From Dillenia suffruticosa (lineage: Eukaryota > Streptophyta > Magnoliopsida > Dilleniales > Dilleniaceae), in the NCBI GenBank assembly GCA_033439265.1, contig JAVTVX010000010.1, forward strand, positions 4,960,001-5,024,000: a DNA stretch of 64,000 bases, in the 5' to 3' direction. A program made the translations under genes and the position numbers. The number at the start of each line of letters is the position of its first letter. The stretch's first letter is position 1. This document shows, piece by piece, positions 46,845 to 59,820 of the stretch. The notes under the pieces were generated by a model. That model saw only the letters and a program-made list of their open reading frames with translations. It did not search any database and was not told the DNA's origin.

Positions 46845-47290
46845 AGTGCTGATCCACTCCTTCAATTGGGACCATTTCTCAGGCGTTGAGATCCACCCGA
46901 TGGAGGATGCCCTCTACTTCTGCATAGTGACACTGTCCACAGTTGGCTATGGTGACATTGTCTGCCTCACTCCTGCCACCAAGGCCTTTGCCTGTGTCTT
47001 TGTCCTGCTGGGCTTTGGGATTCATCAACATCCTCCTCTCCAGCATCGTCAATTACGTACTTGATTTACAAGGAAACATGATCCTCACTGGTGTGGGGAT
47101 GGATGAGGATTAGACTCAAACTGAAGCGTCGGGGTTGGCATTGGATGGTGCTGTATTATGTGGAGGAATTGGAATGGATAGACTTGATGTACTTGGTTGT
47201 AATGTGAGTGAATACAGTATGAAGACAACGCCTTAAAGATGGTGGGGGAAGGTTGTCTGCGGCAATTTGGCACTAAATTTAAGCATCGGA
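46845..47290 (+). pseudogene. Two-pore potassium channel (TPK/KCO) gene fragment in intron 3
   Basis: Codons start mid-protein with SFNWDHFSGVEIHP and DALYFCIVTLSTVGYGDI, which holds the K+ selectivity filter TVGYGD of the first pore. TPATKAFACVFVLLGFG follows. An extra A near 47024 shifts the frame, after which FINILLSSIVNYVLDLQ, RIRLKLKRR and LYYVEELEWIDLMYLVVM correspond to the next membrane segments. A stop and deletion destroy the second pore, leaving GRLSAAIW near 47250. Two-pore channels normally carry two such pores plus EF-hands. Only the middle is here, without recognisable introns. It is non-functional and unrelated to the host gene. Confidence 0.83.
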
Positions 47291-49344
47291 GACGACATCA
47301 ATGCCATGTGGGACGCTAAATGGCTTATTACACTCCGTTAATAATTCCTTTAGATCAGAATTGTAACCAAACTTGTACATTTATGACTAAATGGATTTGA
47401 TATATATATTTCTCTTCTTATTGTTGGGAAAATGGGAAACATTTACGATTACGGATGTGATTATCCCTATCCCTTCAGAATATAAATATCAAAATTTTTG
47501 AATTTGAAAGCATATATAATTGGTTCTCACTAGTTAAAAGATTTTGAATTGCTTCTTTGCTGAGTTTGTCTTCTTTATTTTTTAATTGTAATTGTAAGAA
47601 TTATCAAGAAACAAATGGTTGTGTCGTTCCAAATACATTAATATCATCATTGTAAAGTCAATCCTTGCGATTTTTACCTTCTTAAGATGTTCTATATTGT
47701 CACATGCATACTATGTTATTTCCGTGTCCTATATTTCTAGATGTGCTACATAGACCTTCTTGGTTTCTAGTTTACGGGACTTTTAGGGAATCCTTCTAGC
47801 TAAGCTACTTCTTGCTTCTGATAAATAATAATGATATTAAAGGTATGATCCATCTTTTGCAGGTAGCTGCCGTTCCAGAGGATGTTGGAACAGCTGGGGC
47901 AATTCGGGCCATTGCACATCATCTTACCGCAAGTGGCATCTTGGTATGGTAATACACATAATTTTGCCTTTTGACTTTTGGGTCAACATCTGTTCTTTGT
48001 GTTGTTTCTAACGCTCCCTTCCGTTCTCTCCTTTTAGGTTGTCAGTGGTGATCTTGTATGTGATGTACCTCCTGGGGCAGTGGCAGCTGCTCATCAGAGA
48101 CATGATGCGGCGGTGACCACAACGCTTTGTTCTACTCCTGTAAGTGGTCCACTAGAATCAGGATCCTCTGGTGGAAAGGACAAAGTAAAAAAGCCAGGAC
48201 GCAGCAACATTATAGGGCTGGACCCTTCTAAGCAATTTTTGTTGTATATTGCTTCTGGTTAGGCTTGTTGGGTTTTTATTCTTCTCAGGCATGTTGTAAC
48301 ATTAAACTTTCTTATATTTGTGTCACTCTTAGCAGGAGTTGAAGTTGAGAAAGATGTTTGAGTTCTGAAAAGCATATTGTGTGCAGTGGGCCAGGTAAAT
48401 GGATTGCTGATTCATTTATATACTGAGCATCTTAACACTTCTTTGTAAACCATGGTGCTTCTCTTAGGTTCATTATATTCTTTATTATTATATTCGTGGA
48501 AGCTAGAGGTGAAGGCCACATTTATTTGTGCTTTTTTTTTTTTGTAATTTTATGCTCTTTAAGATCTAAATTATAGTTAGGTGTTTCCTTGAAACAGGCT
48601 CCAGGGCCTACAAGTTGTTGGTTTTCTCCTCCAACAATTGGTTAAATTTATAAATGCTGCCTGCCAGTGTTTTATCCAACTTACTGATATGGCGCAATTC
48701 GCCTTGGAAAGGCATCTTAATCTAAATTGATACTTTATTTTTGAATTTCCTTTTTATCCAAACAATCTTTCTCTATAAACTCAATCCTATTAAAAGGATA
48801 TCTTGCTCTTTTAAATTATGGCAAGATTTTGTTCTTTTGTCACTTTAAAGTATTTATGTTAATAGATTTTTCTTTGATTTTGATCCAGATGGAAATCCAA
48901 TCAGACCTCATGGATTCTCATTTTTATGTCTTTAAGAGGTTTGGCTTTAATATTTGATTCTGGGTCACCTTTGTTTAAATGGTCCAATGTTGAGATTGGT
49001 CTATCTTTCAATTATGGTTTTCTGTTGCAGGTTTATTCTGCTAGATGTTCTTGATAAAAAGAAAAAGTTTCGAAGCTTTAAAACTGGATGTGCTGCCTTT
49101 TCTTGTCCGGAGTCAGCTGGTAAGTTTTGAGTGATTATTTCACAATGTGCAAATGTGTGTGTGCACTCTCATGTCTTGGTGGGTTTCTATGTGAGGTTAT
49201 CTGATCCAAAACCTAATATCAGAGGGTGCATGTTCATAGATTTGATACATTGTGGTTGACTGTAGTAATTTTGGAAATTTGCTTGCATTGTTGTCGTTAT
49301 TGTTGGTTCTTTTTTTGGGGGGGGAGTAGCTTAGGGACAGACAA

Positions 49345-52300
49345 AAAAGGAAAAAACAGTGCTTACTCACAAGAAACTGGGGTGTTTACTCACAAAATAT
49401 GTTGAGGTGTTTGATGATGATACTCAGCTACCACCCTGCAGAACCATTGATCACTAGATCCCTTTACGCCCGGAGTGTGGTCCCATTAGTAGTCGACCTT
49501 ATCAGTATAGTTATGAACAAAAAAATGAGATTGAGAAATTGGTGACGGAAATGCTTACTGCAAGTATCATCCGCCCTAGCTCTAGTCCTTTCTCCAGTTT
49601 GGTATTGCTTGTTTGCAAGAAAGATAGAAGTTGACGATTTTGTCTTGACTATAGGGAGTTGAACAAAGCCACTATTTCGGATAAATACCCAATTTTCGTA
49701 GTATATGAGCTGCTTGATGAGTTATATGGCGCTCAATATTTCTCCAAACTTGATTTGCGATCCGATTACCACTAAATTAGAGTCAAGGAATCAGACATCC
49801 CTAAGATAGCCTTTCGAACACATTCTGGTCACTATGATTTTTTTTTTTTTATGCTATTCGGACTCATGAATTCTCTGCCACTTTTCATACCACAATGAAT
49901 GATGTATTTTGACCCTACCTTCGGAAATTTATATTGGTAATCTTTGACGACATTCTTGTCCATAGTTGCACTGGGATGATCGTTTGGTGCATTTGGAAAC
50001 AGCCCTACAAACTTTGGCTACAAATTCATTGTTGGCCATGTCAATTTGGGAAGCAAAACATAAAATATTTGAGCCATGTAATCTCTTCGGACGGAGTGAA
50101 GATGGATCCGGGGTATACGTGGATTTTTGGGATTAACCGGCTATTATAGACGGTTCATCCGTGATTATGGGAAGTTGACAAGACCACTCACAGAATTATT
50201 ACAGAAAGATAGCTGACTCAAGTTTGCTTGGTCGATGGAAGCCAACAAGGCCTTTGAAGCCTTACAAGTTGCGATGAATCGTGCCCCAGTTTTGGCCATG
50301 TTGGATTTCACTCAACCATTTATCATTGAGTGCGACACTTCGAGATGAGGTGTAGGGGCTGTTCTCTTACGAAATGGGAGGCCCATTGCTTACTTCAACA
50401 AAGCTCTTTCGGAAAAATCTTTATCCAAATCAGCCTATGAAAAGGAGCTGATGGCACTTGTCTTATCAATCCAGCATTGGTATCCATACCTAATTGGAAG
50501 ACATTTTGTGGTAAAGACTGATCAGAAAAGCTTGAAGTTTCTATTGGACAAAAAAAATTACAATTCCTGCACAGCAAGATTGGGTTTCCAAGCTATTGGG
50601 GGTATGATTTTCTAGTACAATACAAACCCAGACGTGCAAACAAAGTAGCTGATTGTCTATCAAGATTGCATGAGGAGTCTAAGTGTGCAGCAGTGTCATG
50701 GTAGCTATGGAAGGATTGGAAGCTTATAGAAAAAGAAATTGCCAAAGATCCTAAGCTGTCTACTCTAAAACAAACACTAATGGGTGAACCAAATTGCTGG
50801 CCGCCATATACATTGGTGAATGGGACATTGTTGTACATCGATAGAAGTGGATTCTTACCTTATTGGCGGAATTTCATGAAACTCCCGGGGCAGAACACGC
50901 AGGCGCATTGAAGACTTATAAAAGATTGGCTGCTAATCTGTTTTGGAAGGGAATGATGAAATTAGTCCTAACATTTGTGGCCACTTGTCTTGTATGTCAA
51001 CGACAAAAGTACGAGGCTAGATCCCAAGTAGGACTTTTGCAACCTCTACCAATCCCTTCGATAGTTTGGGAAGATATATCAATGGATTTCATCAATGGAC
51101 TTCCCCGGTCACAAGGAAGGGATTGTATTTTTGTGTTAGTTGATAGATTATCAAAGTATGGACACTTTATTAGCCTTAAGCATCCCTACACAGCCAAATC
51201 AGTTGCGGAGGCATTTGTTAAGGAGGTAGTCAGATTACATGGAGTTCCAAGATCCATAGTAAGTGATCAAGACCCAATCTTCCTCAGTAGCTTTTGGACT
51301 TAATTGTTCCACTTGCAAGAAACAAAGTTGAAAATGAGTAGTGCCTATTACCCCAAACAGATAGACAAACCAAAATTCTAAATAAGGGACTTGAAACATA
51401 TCTACGATGTTTTACTTCAGATCAGCCGAAGGGGTGATATTCTTGGTTACCATGGGCATAATTTAGCTATAATACAAACTTTCATACTTCAGCCAAGATG
51501 ACACCTTTCCAAGCAATGTATGGACGACCTCCTCCCACGGTGCATAGATTTCTACCGGGAGAAACAAGAGTGGAAGCTGTATCCAAGGAGCTCTCGGACA
51601 TGGATGACATCTTGAAACAACTACGTTTTAATCTTTGAAAGGCACAGCAACAAATGGTAAAGTTTGCAAATGTTCATAGGCGGCATGTATAGTATAAGGT
51701 GGAGGACTAGGTTTTCCTTAAGCTACTTCCGTCTGAGAAAAGTGCAAAGGAAAATTGGTTGCCAAATACTATGGACCATTTCCTATTGTGCAACAAATAG
51801 GGGAGGTGGCTTATAAAATATAGCTACCCAATGGTGTACGGATACACTCCATTTTCCATGTGTCACAACTTAAGAAAATGATCGGGAATCATACACCGGA
51901 ACCCGCATTGCCTCGTTCTCTTGAGACGAATAGCAGGTTGTGTGAACCTGCGGAGATATTAGACACGAAGGTGATCTCAAAAGGAGGACAAGCAACTACG
52001 CAGCTGCTTGTCCACCGGGAGGGAGGAACAAAAGAGGATGCAATTGGGCTGGATCTTCCAGATTTTAAGAGCCAATTTCCAGGTTTCAGCCTTGAGGATA
52101 AGGCTGAAGTATCAACAGGGGGCAATGTTATGGAGGAGACTGCAGACAACCAGCTGGATAATGATGTGGCAACTACAGCCCAGCTGGATGATGAGGTGGC
52201 TGCTGCAAGACAAGTGACTAAACCAATAGGGCTAAAGGTTTATCAACGCAAAAGGCAAGGAGAATAAAGCTGTTAGAGGGTAACCAATTGCTGTTGAAGA

Positions 52301-52540
52301 ATCTTGAGTGGTTAGGGAGGGAATCTGGGGTAATTAGGCTATAAATAGGTGAGAGGGGAGATGGGAAGGGAGCAGAGAAGAGATGTATAGCTTCAGCTAT
52401 GTGAGTGGGCAGTCTTGCTCTTAGAGGTACACTGAATTTCTTTCTTTTTCCTGTCTGTAATGTTCAATTCTAGCAATCAATGAAAGGAAGCTCTTGATCT
52501 TCCAAGAATTTACAGTTCCTTCATTCTTCTTTTCCTAACA
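49345..52540 (+). mobile_element. Gyp-2: 5'-truncated Ty3/gypsy in intron 8
   Basis: The element lies in gene orientation. It has a decayed pol: the RT start LLTKYVEVFDDDTQLPP, then [39 protein letters not shown] and DDILVHS. RNase H (FIIECDTSR) and an uninterrupted integrase stretch at 50863-51303 (GFLQ-type zinc finger C-L-V-C-Q, SMDFINGLPRSQG, SDQDPIFLSSFW) follow. A C-terminal tail (51860-52267) resembles chromovirus ends. A 3' LTR closes it. Gag, protease and the 5' LTR are absent, so the left edge is uncertain. Stops break RT and RNase H. Confidence 0.85.
52126..52540 (+). repeat. Gyp-2 3' LTR
   Basis: This 415-bp LTR begins TGTTATGGAGG after a purine tract (CAACAGGGGGCAA) and ends TTTTCCTAACA. 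It has a TATA box (GGCTATAAATAGG near 52338). The open frame at its left end is the pol C-terminus running into the LTR. No second copy lies in the window. Confidence 0.75.
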
Positions 52541-54023
52541 CTCAGGGTTCCAAGTTAATTGGTTTTTGCCCATAAGTCAAGTCTGGGGGTTATAAGTCAG
52601 GCATTGATGATTTGATATCTGGTGATTTTGGTATTTTTTCCCTATCTAGGTCTCTCTCTCTCTCTCTCCTGGTTGTCCACCATATTTCCATATCGATTAA
52701 TGATTTACTCTTTGATTAAACACCAGAGCTCTGAAGTCCTGCAGAATGGATCGTGTCAATCAGCAGAAAATGGGAATGAGAAGGTTGCATCACTGAACAA
52801 TCAAGTAATGCTGTCTCAGCTCTTGGCTAGTGCATCTGTGCCAAGTTTCCATGAACTCTATACCCTGGGTCCTAATGGTTTACCTCCTGCTACTACTAGA
52901 AGAACCCACAAATGTTGTGTTTTATATTGCCAGCAAGAACAAGTACTGTGCCCGATTAGATTCCATCCAAGCTTTTAGTGATATAAACCGAGATGTGAGT
53001 TGATAGAATTGAAGTCTTTCACAGTAGCTTTCCAAAAAATGCTTTATTTCTTAATTTTTGTTAATACCCTTATCTTTGTCGTCTAAGTTTTATATCATCT
53101 GATATATTTGAAGTTGTCTCTTTGATGCTAGGTTATTGGAGAGGCCAGTCATTTGTCAGGCTATTCATTTTCTGCCCACAACAACATTATCCATCCTTCA
53201 GCAGAGCTTGGAGTAAAAACTACAGTAAGTTCAATCTGTTCCTTGGTGCTTGTTATGTATGCAACTTGTGGTTCAAGGGTTAGAGAATTTCTGTCAATGT
53301 GAAAGTGTCTAGGTTGTTCTATGTTTTTCAGAGATCTTTTATTTATTTTTTGGTTGGCTGGCAGTTAGCTGGATTAAAATGAGGATCACCTTCTTGTAAT
53401 GCCATTTACTTTTTATTTTATTTATATAATTCTTTAGGTGGGACCACAATGTATGCTGGCTGAAGGCACACAGATGGGTGACAAATGTAGTGTAAAACGT
53501 TCTGTCATTGGCCGTCACTGCAGGATAGGTTCCAACGTGAAGGTATGATGTCATCTGTCTAGATGTATATCTTTGTATGAGCTTATGAGCTGTTTCTTCC
53601 AAAGAGCTGCCTAATAAATTAGTATCTTTGTTTTATCATGAAGATTGCCTTATGCCACACTTGTGACAATTACTTTTCTTTTTGAACTCTTTGATCATGT
53701 TGGATGATTTCAAAAACTGATTTTTCTTGTTATGCAGATTGTTAACTCGGTGGTCATGAATCATGTTACTATTGGTGATGGCTGTTCAATTCAAGGTTCT
53801 GTAGTGTGCAGTAATGTGCAGCTCCAAGACCGTGTAGTGTTAAAGGATTGTCAGGTATGCTTCTGTCTCCGGTCTCTGCCGGATTACTTTTCCTTGCTAC
53901 AAGAGTTGTCTCATATTATTGATTGGAACTTGGATTCAGGTTGGAGCTGGGTTTGTTGTTACTGCTGGAAGCGAATACAAAGGGGAATCTTTGGCAAGAA
54001 AAAAGAAAACCCAATTGCAATAA

Positions 54024-56335
54024 CAGTTACATTCTCTTTCTTGCCCATGTTACTGCTTTCACCTCTCCGGTAGCCACTGAACCTGTGGTTGGAGTTCCCT
54101 TTTTGTGTTTGTCTTTGATTTTTTGCTTCATTTTACAATGCCATGGTATATTTTTGACATCTAGCAAATGAGGTAGTAAGAAGTTATTCATTCAGTTTGG
54201 GTGAGTGTTGCTAGCTTCGATTGCTAATTTGCTCTAAAATGGTTTATTATCATGAGTTTCCCTGTGTACATGGGCTACTCCTTGATTTTGTTTGGTGAAT
54301 ATTCACAGTATTTTTAGTTGTCTGATCAAAAGTAAAAAAGATAGGACACATCCTTTAAAAATATTTGTAAAAATTTTGTTGAAGATGTTGCAAACTAGTT
54401 GATCCATATATTGTCCCAGCATAAGCTACTCTGTCTCTACTGTAGGCATTAGAAAACCAATAGTCTCAACCAATGCTTTCTGAGAAGCTGATTTCCACCA
54501 TGGGGGTGCATGATTGATAAATTTTTTGACAGAATGACTAATACTTGATCCCGTCCCCCATTTCGCCTTTTCTGTATATTCTATTTCCTTTCTTTCTTTT
54601 AGAAGCTCTGTTTAATACCCCCATTTCCTTTGTTGTTAGGGTGTTTTTTTTTTCCTAGACTATTTTCTAGTCCTTAGAACTCCTTCACCATGATACTTGC
54701 AGTGCAGGGTGATTGAACAGAGGATGGCTAGATAGGCAACACCATCTTGACCCCTTCATTTTTATAGAAATAGATGCTTTTGTGTTGAACTCCTTGGTTG
54801 CTACAGCAGGATTGAAGAACACGTTCTTGCTGGATTCATCACATTTTGGTTTACAAAACTCAAAAAGCAAAGCTGCAGCTCTAGGTTGCACATTAAGGAA
54901 AAAGAAAAGAATGTGAATGCAAGGAGCATGCATGCTTGACCTAGCAAAATTCAAGAAACTGCTGCAGACAATTGAGGGAAGATTTGCCTATTTAATTTAA
55001 AAGTGCTTCTTTCACCACAACATGAATTGATAGGATGATAAAGGGCTAAAGATGATCAACTTCGTTTCCCCAAGGAAATGGATAACAGATATTGAATAAT
55101 GGATTAGGCATGGAGTTGAACAACAAAAGTTTAGCAGAGATATACAAAAGGGCATTTTTTTTTAAGTGGATATTTGTTATCGATCGATATCCAGATTTAA
55201 TCCGATCCGAAATACAAAGGGGGCTAAGTGATCCCTAAGAAGGGTATAGGTGCTGGTGTCTGGTTAGGTACTAAACAATTCGCATGCATTTTTGTATTTC
55301 AGTGTGGGTTGGGATAACATGGCCGCAATGCTTCTGACAGCAAGATCAAGTTAGTGTCCGAGCAATTCTTAGTACACCTTTATTTAATAACCCTTTCTTC
55401 CCATTTTCCCTGACCATTTAACATTTGAGATGTCCAAAAAGGTTAAAATGTCAGATATCCCTTTTAAAATTTTTAGCTTATTTCAATTTTGTATTTTTTC
55501 ATTAATTCTATTCTCTTAATTTTTTTTTCACTTCATTAATTTTGGGGGGAAGTAATTTTCACCCAATACTCTTCATTAATTTGTTGATATTTTTCTAAAA
55601 TAATAACCATGGTTCTTTTCAAAAGTATAAACAGAAAATATATTTATATTTATTTTTGCTTTAATTTTAAATAAAAGGGTAATATGGTCATATTATTATA
55701 AATTTAGATGATGTGGCATATCATTTATTGTATTTCGAAAGGAAAAATCCTAATTTTATCCCCGACTGTAATCACAGTCTAATCACTTTTCAACTAGATA
55801 AGCCAACAAATCCTTTTCCGAGCAAAAAATGAGTTTCATTTTTCTTACTAACCCATACAAACAAATGATTAAATAAATAAACAATATACGTACGTGCATG
55901 CATGCATGCATTTGTTGAGATTGTGCATACGTGTAATTCCATGGGTGTGGTTCATAGGAATCTTAAGTCCGAAAATTTCCACCACCTCAACAAGGATGAG
56001 AAAATATTTTGAGAAAATTACATGATAAGTATATGATTTTATCTCAAATTTATAAATTAGTTACTGAATTTTAAAACGCAACGATCGAGAATTTAGACTT
56101 TAAAATATGTAATTTGTTAATCCCTCTGTTAATAACGGTGTCAACTTATCCATTATATGCTTATGTGGATCCACGTGACAGATGATGTGAACGCCGCATA
56201 ATAGAAATTGCTAATGTGTCAGTTGATATGTCAGCACCAGACTCTCAAAATATCTACCATCAAAGAAGTGGTGAGACTCGACATGTAATTTCCTTAAAAA
56301 GTAAAAAAAAAAAAAGGATGGAAGATTCATAGGCG

Positions 56336-56337
<2 letters not shown>
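54024..56337. other. 3' flank of the eIF2B gamma gene, no further gene seen
   Basis: The first several hundred bases probably hold the 3' untranslated region; no single poly(A) signal stands out. Small frames at 54685-54954 and 54713-54916 overlap on opposite strands and match nothing recognised. A GCATGCATGCATGCATT run lies near 55896. The rest is AT-rich. Confidence 0.5.

Positions 56338-56368
<31 letters not shown>
56338..56368. repeat. (GA)n microsatellite
   Basis: About 15 GA units are uninterrupted. A (TA)n run follows at 56491-56513. Both lie between the gene's 3' flank and Gyp-3. Confidence 0.95.
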
Positions 56369-56371
<3 letters not shown>

Positions 56372-56490
56372 AAGTCGTTGAAAAAGGTTTTTACTAGATT
56401 TTTAGAGAGAGTGAAGATTTAAAAAAAGACACAGACGGACTAGTGAAATTTAGGGATTATTTTACTGTATCGAGTACCATTCCTCATGGT

Positions 56491-56513
56491 TATATATATA
56501 TATATATATATAT
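56491..56513. repeat. (TA)n microsatellite
   Basis: Eleven and a half uninterrupted TA units. Confidence 0.95.
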
Positions 56514-56749
56514 TAACATTCTTTTGAAACGTTTAAAATGAAATCTTAATTTTCTATTTATTTATTTTGAGATTTCTCTCAAAATCGTTGAAATCGAAAA
56601 TTTTATCGGTAATCCGAAAACCCTCTTGACAAGTGCCAGCAAGGGCTAAAGAACTTAAAAACTACTAAGAGAAGGCCTACACATTTAAATAGAGACATTT
56701 AAATGAAATTTTATATATTTAAGAAATTTCGAACAAAATTTTTTAGGGA

Positions 56750-59700
56750 CAAAAAATGTAAATTGTTAAAAATTAGGGGTCTAAATATAATTAAGGAAAG
56801 TTGTGGGATTTAATTGCAAACCACTCAATGATGAACAATTGGAGCCAAATAATTGGTCAAGAGAGCAGCAAATTTGGTTAGTGGCCACCTAAACTCATTC
56901 CACCAAAGAGAAATCTTATTGGTTGAACAATTTTTGTATGAATTCTAATTGGTTGGTCAAAAAATCCCTCTCTTTGTACTTGTAATCCATCATGAACGAA
57001 ATTGACATAAAAGAGGTGCATGAAGGTAATTTGTAAGCAACTTTGCATGGGAGAAAGACTTAGAACGAGTGTAGTGTAGAGTAAAGATCTTGCATGTAAA
57101 ATGAATCAAAGGTCAAGATAATTTGATTAGATATATATAAAGGTAAAAAACCAACCATTTTCCTTTCTATTCACCTCACTTGAAAGCAAATTCTATTAAA
57201 GAAAGAGGGATTGCTGAATGTTTAAGTGGAATTCTTGGAGCATTGGAGAAGGAACACAAGAAAATGAGGTAAGAACACTATTATCTCTATATCTCTAGTT
57301 GATTGAGATAGTATAAGGATTGTGTAAAGATTAATATTTGATAAATTATGCTACTATGACGCTAAGGTGATCAAAATTTTAAGAAAGTCAAGATCAAGGT
57401 AATGGGTATTAGTTAACAAAAGATCATACAAAGGAAGGTAAAATATTTAAAATTGAAGTCTTTACAAGTTGTAAAATTAAATGCATATACTAGTATACTA
57501 GACATGATTGTTTTAGATTTGAACTATGTATAGTCTTGCTACTATATCTCATTGTATAGGACACGAAATTTTAAACCATTTTCTCCTGCGTAAATTAGAC
57601 TCTCTAAACTTTAAAATAAGGTATGGCACGAAAATTTCCATTCAAAATGTGATTTATAATGATTTTAGAAAGGGACAACAAAATGACATGTTGGGTTTTT
57701 CATTCTCTGTGTACGGCTAGTATGTTGTATAAATTTTTAAAATATTTTCTGTCCAAAATTTAAAGAAACTTAAATATCAAAGTTTTAGCTCTTGGTCTTA
57801 TATTTAAAATGAACTAAATTTCACTTGAATCAGAGTAGTGTGCTAGGAGTTATGATATTTTTATTAAAATTGTGCAAAACATAATTTATAACTAGAATTG
57901 AGGCAGAAATAAAATTTTATAAATTTCTGCATTTAGAATTAAAGGAAATGCTAAACATGAAAGTTGTAGGACTTCTCTTATCTTTCAGTAGGACTTGGAA
58001 TCATGTAAATCGGAAATATATATACTGAGATATGAATTTTCTACAAAAGCTGTGCAAATTTAGTTATATTAGTACAAACTGTATTGAAGTTAGATTTTTA
58101 TAAATTCGTGCATTGGGAATTTTGGAGATGCGTTGAATACAAACAATGTAGATATATGTCTTACCTTTCAGTAGTAATTTGAATAACTCAATTTCGAGTT
58201 ATATAGAAAATGTTATAGCATTTTTTCTAAAATTGCGCAAGTGTAAAAAATTTTAGAATTTGAAAATTTATGTATATTGGGCTTGAACCACTAAAACAAA
58301 TTTGTATCGAGCCCAAATCCAATTAGAACTTTAAAATCTAGCAATCCAAGGTCCTTGTAAATTTGTATTTGGGCCGATCCAAAATACAAAATCTTAATAT
58401 TGGGCCCAAGTCCAATTAAAACTTTGAAATCCAACAACCCAAGGTCCATAATGAGAGATGTGACCCAAAAATCTAAAACTAATCAAAATTTAAGTCTTGT
58501 AAAAAAATAAAGAAATTCACACATGTGTATATTGTTACTTTAGGGGACAGATTATTATTCTACATACGAAGGGCAATTTGGTTGAACTCGAGATTGATAG
58601 GAGAGTAGCGTACCCTCCCCATATGTGTGAGTGGGATTACAATACCATGTTATTAATATTAAACCATGTTTTATCATTTTCACAAATGTCATGATTTATC
58701 CATGTGAAAAATGATATTGTTAAAGGTTTTGATAAATATTTTGTGATAAGTAGAGTGTCTAAAGTAATGAATTTATAATATGTATCCATGTGAATTGTTA
58801 AATGATAGTGCTGCGTTTTGACATTCTGAAATATGATTTCTGATATGACTATGCATCTTGACATATTTGATTGATACTGATTTGACACTTGGACTGAGAG
58901 TCCATGAAAATTGACAGATATGATATAGTCCCTAGGGAACAATCGTAGCTATGGGCACGTTTGTCGAGACACTCCATTGTGTTCGGATAGCCTTTTGTAG
59001 AAGGTATCACACAAACGATGCGTACCACATGGGTTGGACCCATAGGTGATTTTATAGATTACGGACTAATTCAGTTGAACTGAAAGGGGAGGGCCGCCAA
59101 CATAAATGGTCTAGGACTGGGGGAGGCCCGTGGTCAACACCGAGGTGGAGAGTAATATATGAAAATACTTGTATATGAAAAATGCTCAGTGCGCCTGTCA
59201 TTGGTCGTGGTTGACCCTTGCCAGGAATGATTTTCTGGCTAACTCTATCGATTTCTAAAAGTGATTTGGATGCATATGAATGATTTGATGTGTATCCATG
59301 GATCATAACACATTTTTTGAAAATTTCATGTAAAATTTTGGAATGTATCTGTTATACTGATTTTGACACTCCATTGTTCACCCAACGTATTAATTTCATG
59401 ATATCAATCCCTCACTCATTGAGTATTTTCAAATACTCACCCCTACTCCTTAAATTGTAACAGAGTTAAACTGATAGAGGGATACGTCAAGAAAATTTCG
59501 ACGCACTTGACTTATCAGAGACTTAAACACTGTACTTTTCCATCTTCTACTGAATGTATATATGTGAGGATTTTAGATTGACCATATATAGTATGACTGT
59601 ATTCATATTATGAATTGGGACACTCATTCTGATTTGTATACTCGTATATTGTAAATTGTAAATATTTACTTGGGAAATTGCATTTTGAAAGATTATGTTT

Positions 59701-59801
59701 TAATAGTCTTGTGTTACCTCGTGATACGTGTCGCGTTATGGGCAGTATACGAGGGAACAAGCGACTATTCACGGTCTCAGATCGAGGATTTGGGTGTGAC
59801 A
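56750..59801 (+). repeat. Gyp-3 5' LTR (long, Tekay/Del-like; left edge approximate)
   Basis: The right edge is firm: GGGTGTGACA at 59792-59801, then AAGTTTGT and a primer-binding site. The left edge is placed near TGTAAATTGTTAAAAATTAGG and could be up to 200 bp off. A TATA-like TATATATAAAGG lies near 57131-57142. The tandem CTCACTCATTGAG and ATACTCACCCC motifs near 59408-59446 are typical of long plant chromovirus LTRs. The partner LTR is beyond the window, so neither length nor age can be tested. Confidence 0.65.
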
Positions 59802-59808
59802 AGTTTGT

Positions 59809-59820
59809 TGGTATCAGAGA
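59809..59820 (+). other. Gyp-3 primer-binding site
   Basis: TGGTATCAGAGA starts 7 bases after the LTR end and matches the initiator tRNA-Met complement except at its last base. Confidence 0.75.

Larger units (their letters stand above)
40229..54023 (+). pseudogene. eIF2B gamma subunit-like gene, 13 exons, three disabling lesions
   Basis: eIF2B gamma is part of the guanine-nucleotide exchange factor that recharges eIF2 in translation initiation. Exons: 40229-40294, 40374-40469, 40567-40644, 47863-47943, 48038-48257, 48336-48394, 48889-48938, 49031-49119, 52727-52994, 53132-53224, 53438-53542, 53738-53854, 53940-54023, all with GT-AG borders. Exon 1 encodes a nucleotidyltransferase-like start (VVVLAGGTSNKLLPL). 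Exons 10-13 encode hexapeptide left-handed beta-helix repeats (IGRHCRIGSNVKIVNSVVMN, IGDGCSIQGSVV). Lesions are TGA at 48359-48361 (after EVEKDV), an extra A in the run at 49080-49083, and an extra T in the run at 52920-52923. Exon lengths sum to 1406 bp; without the two insertions this is 1404, or 468 codons, the usual family size. Two lesions are in homopolymers, so assembly error is possible. Confidence 0.88.

Noticed and set aside
54685..54954. Overlapping small frames on both strands after the eIF2B gamma gene
   Set aside because: They are mutually antisense, with no recognisable domain, splice context or homology.
56050..56290. Possible short mobile element (TTAATAACGGTGTCAAC-type sequence)
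   Set aside because: The wording resembles repeats common in plant genomes, but no terminal inverted repeat or target duplication could be found by eye.
58637..59306. Minus-strand open frames in the Gyp-3 LTR
   Set aside because: They are antisense to a long LTR with plus-strand features, are short, overlap each other and show no motif.
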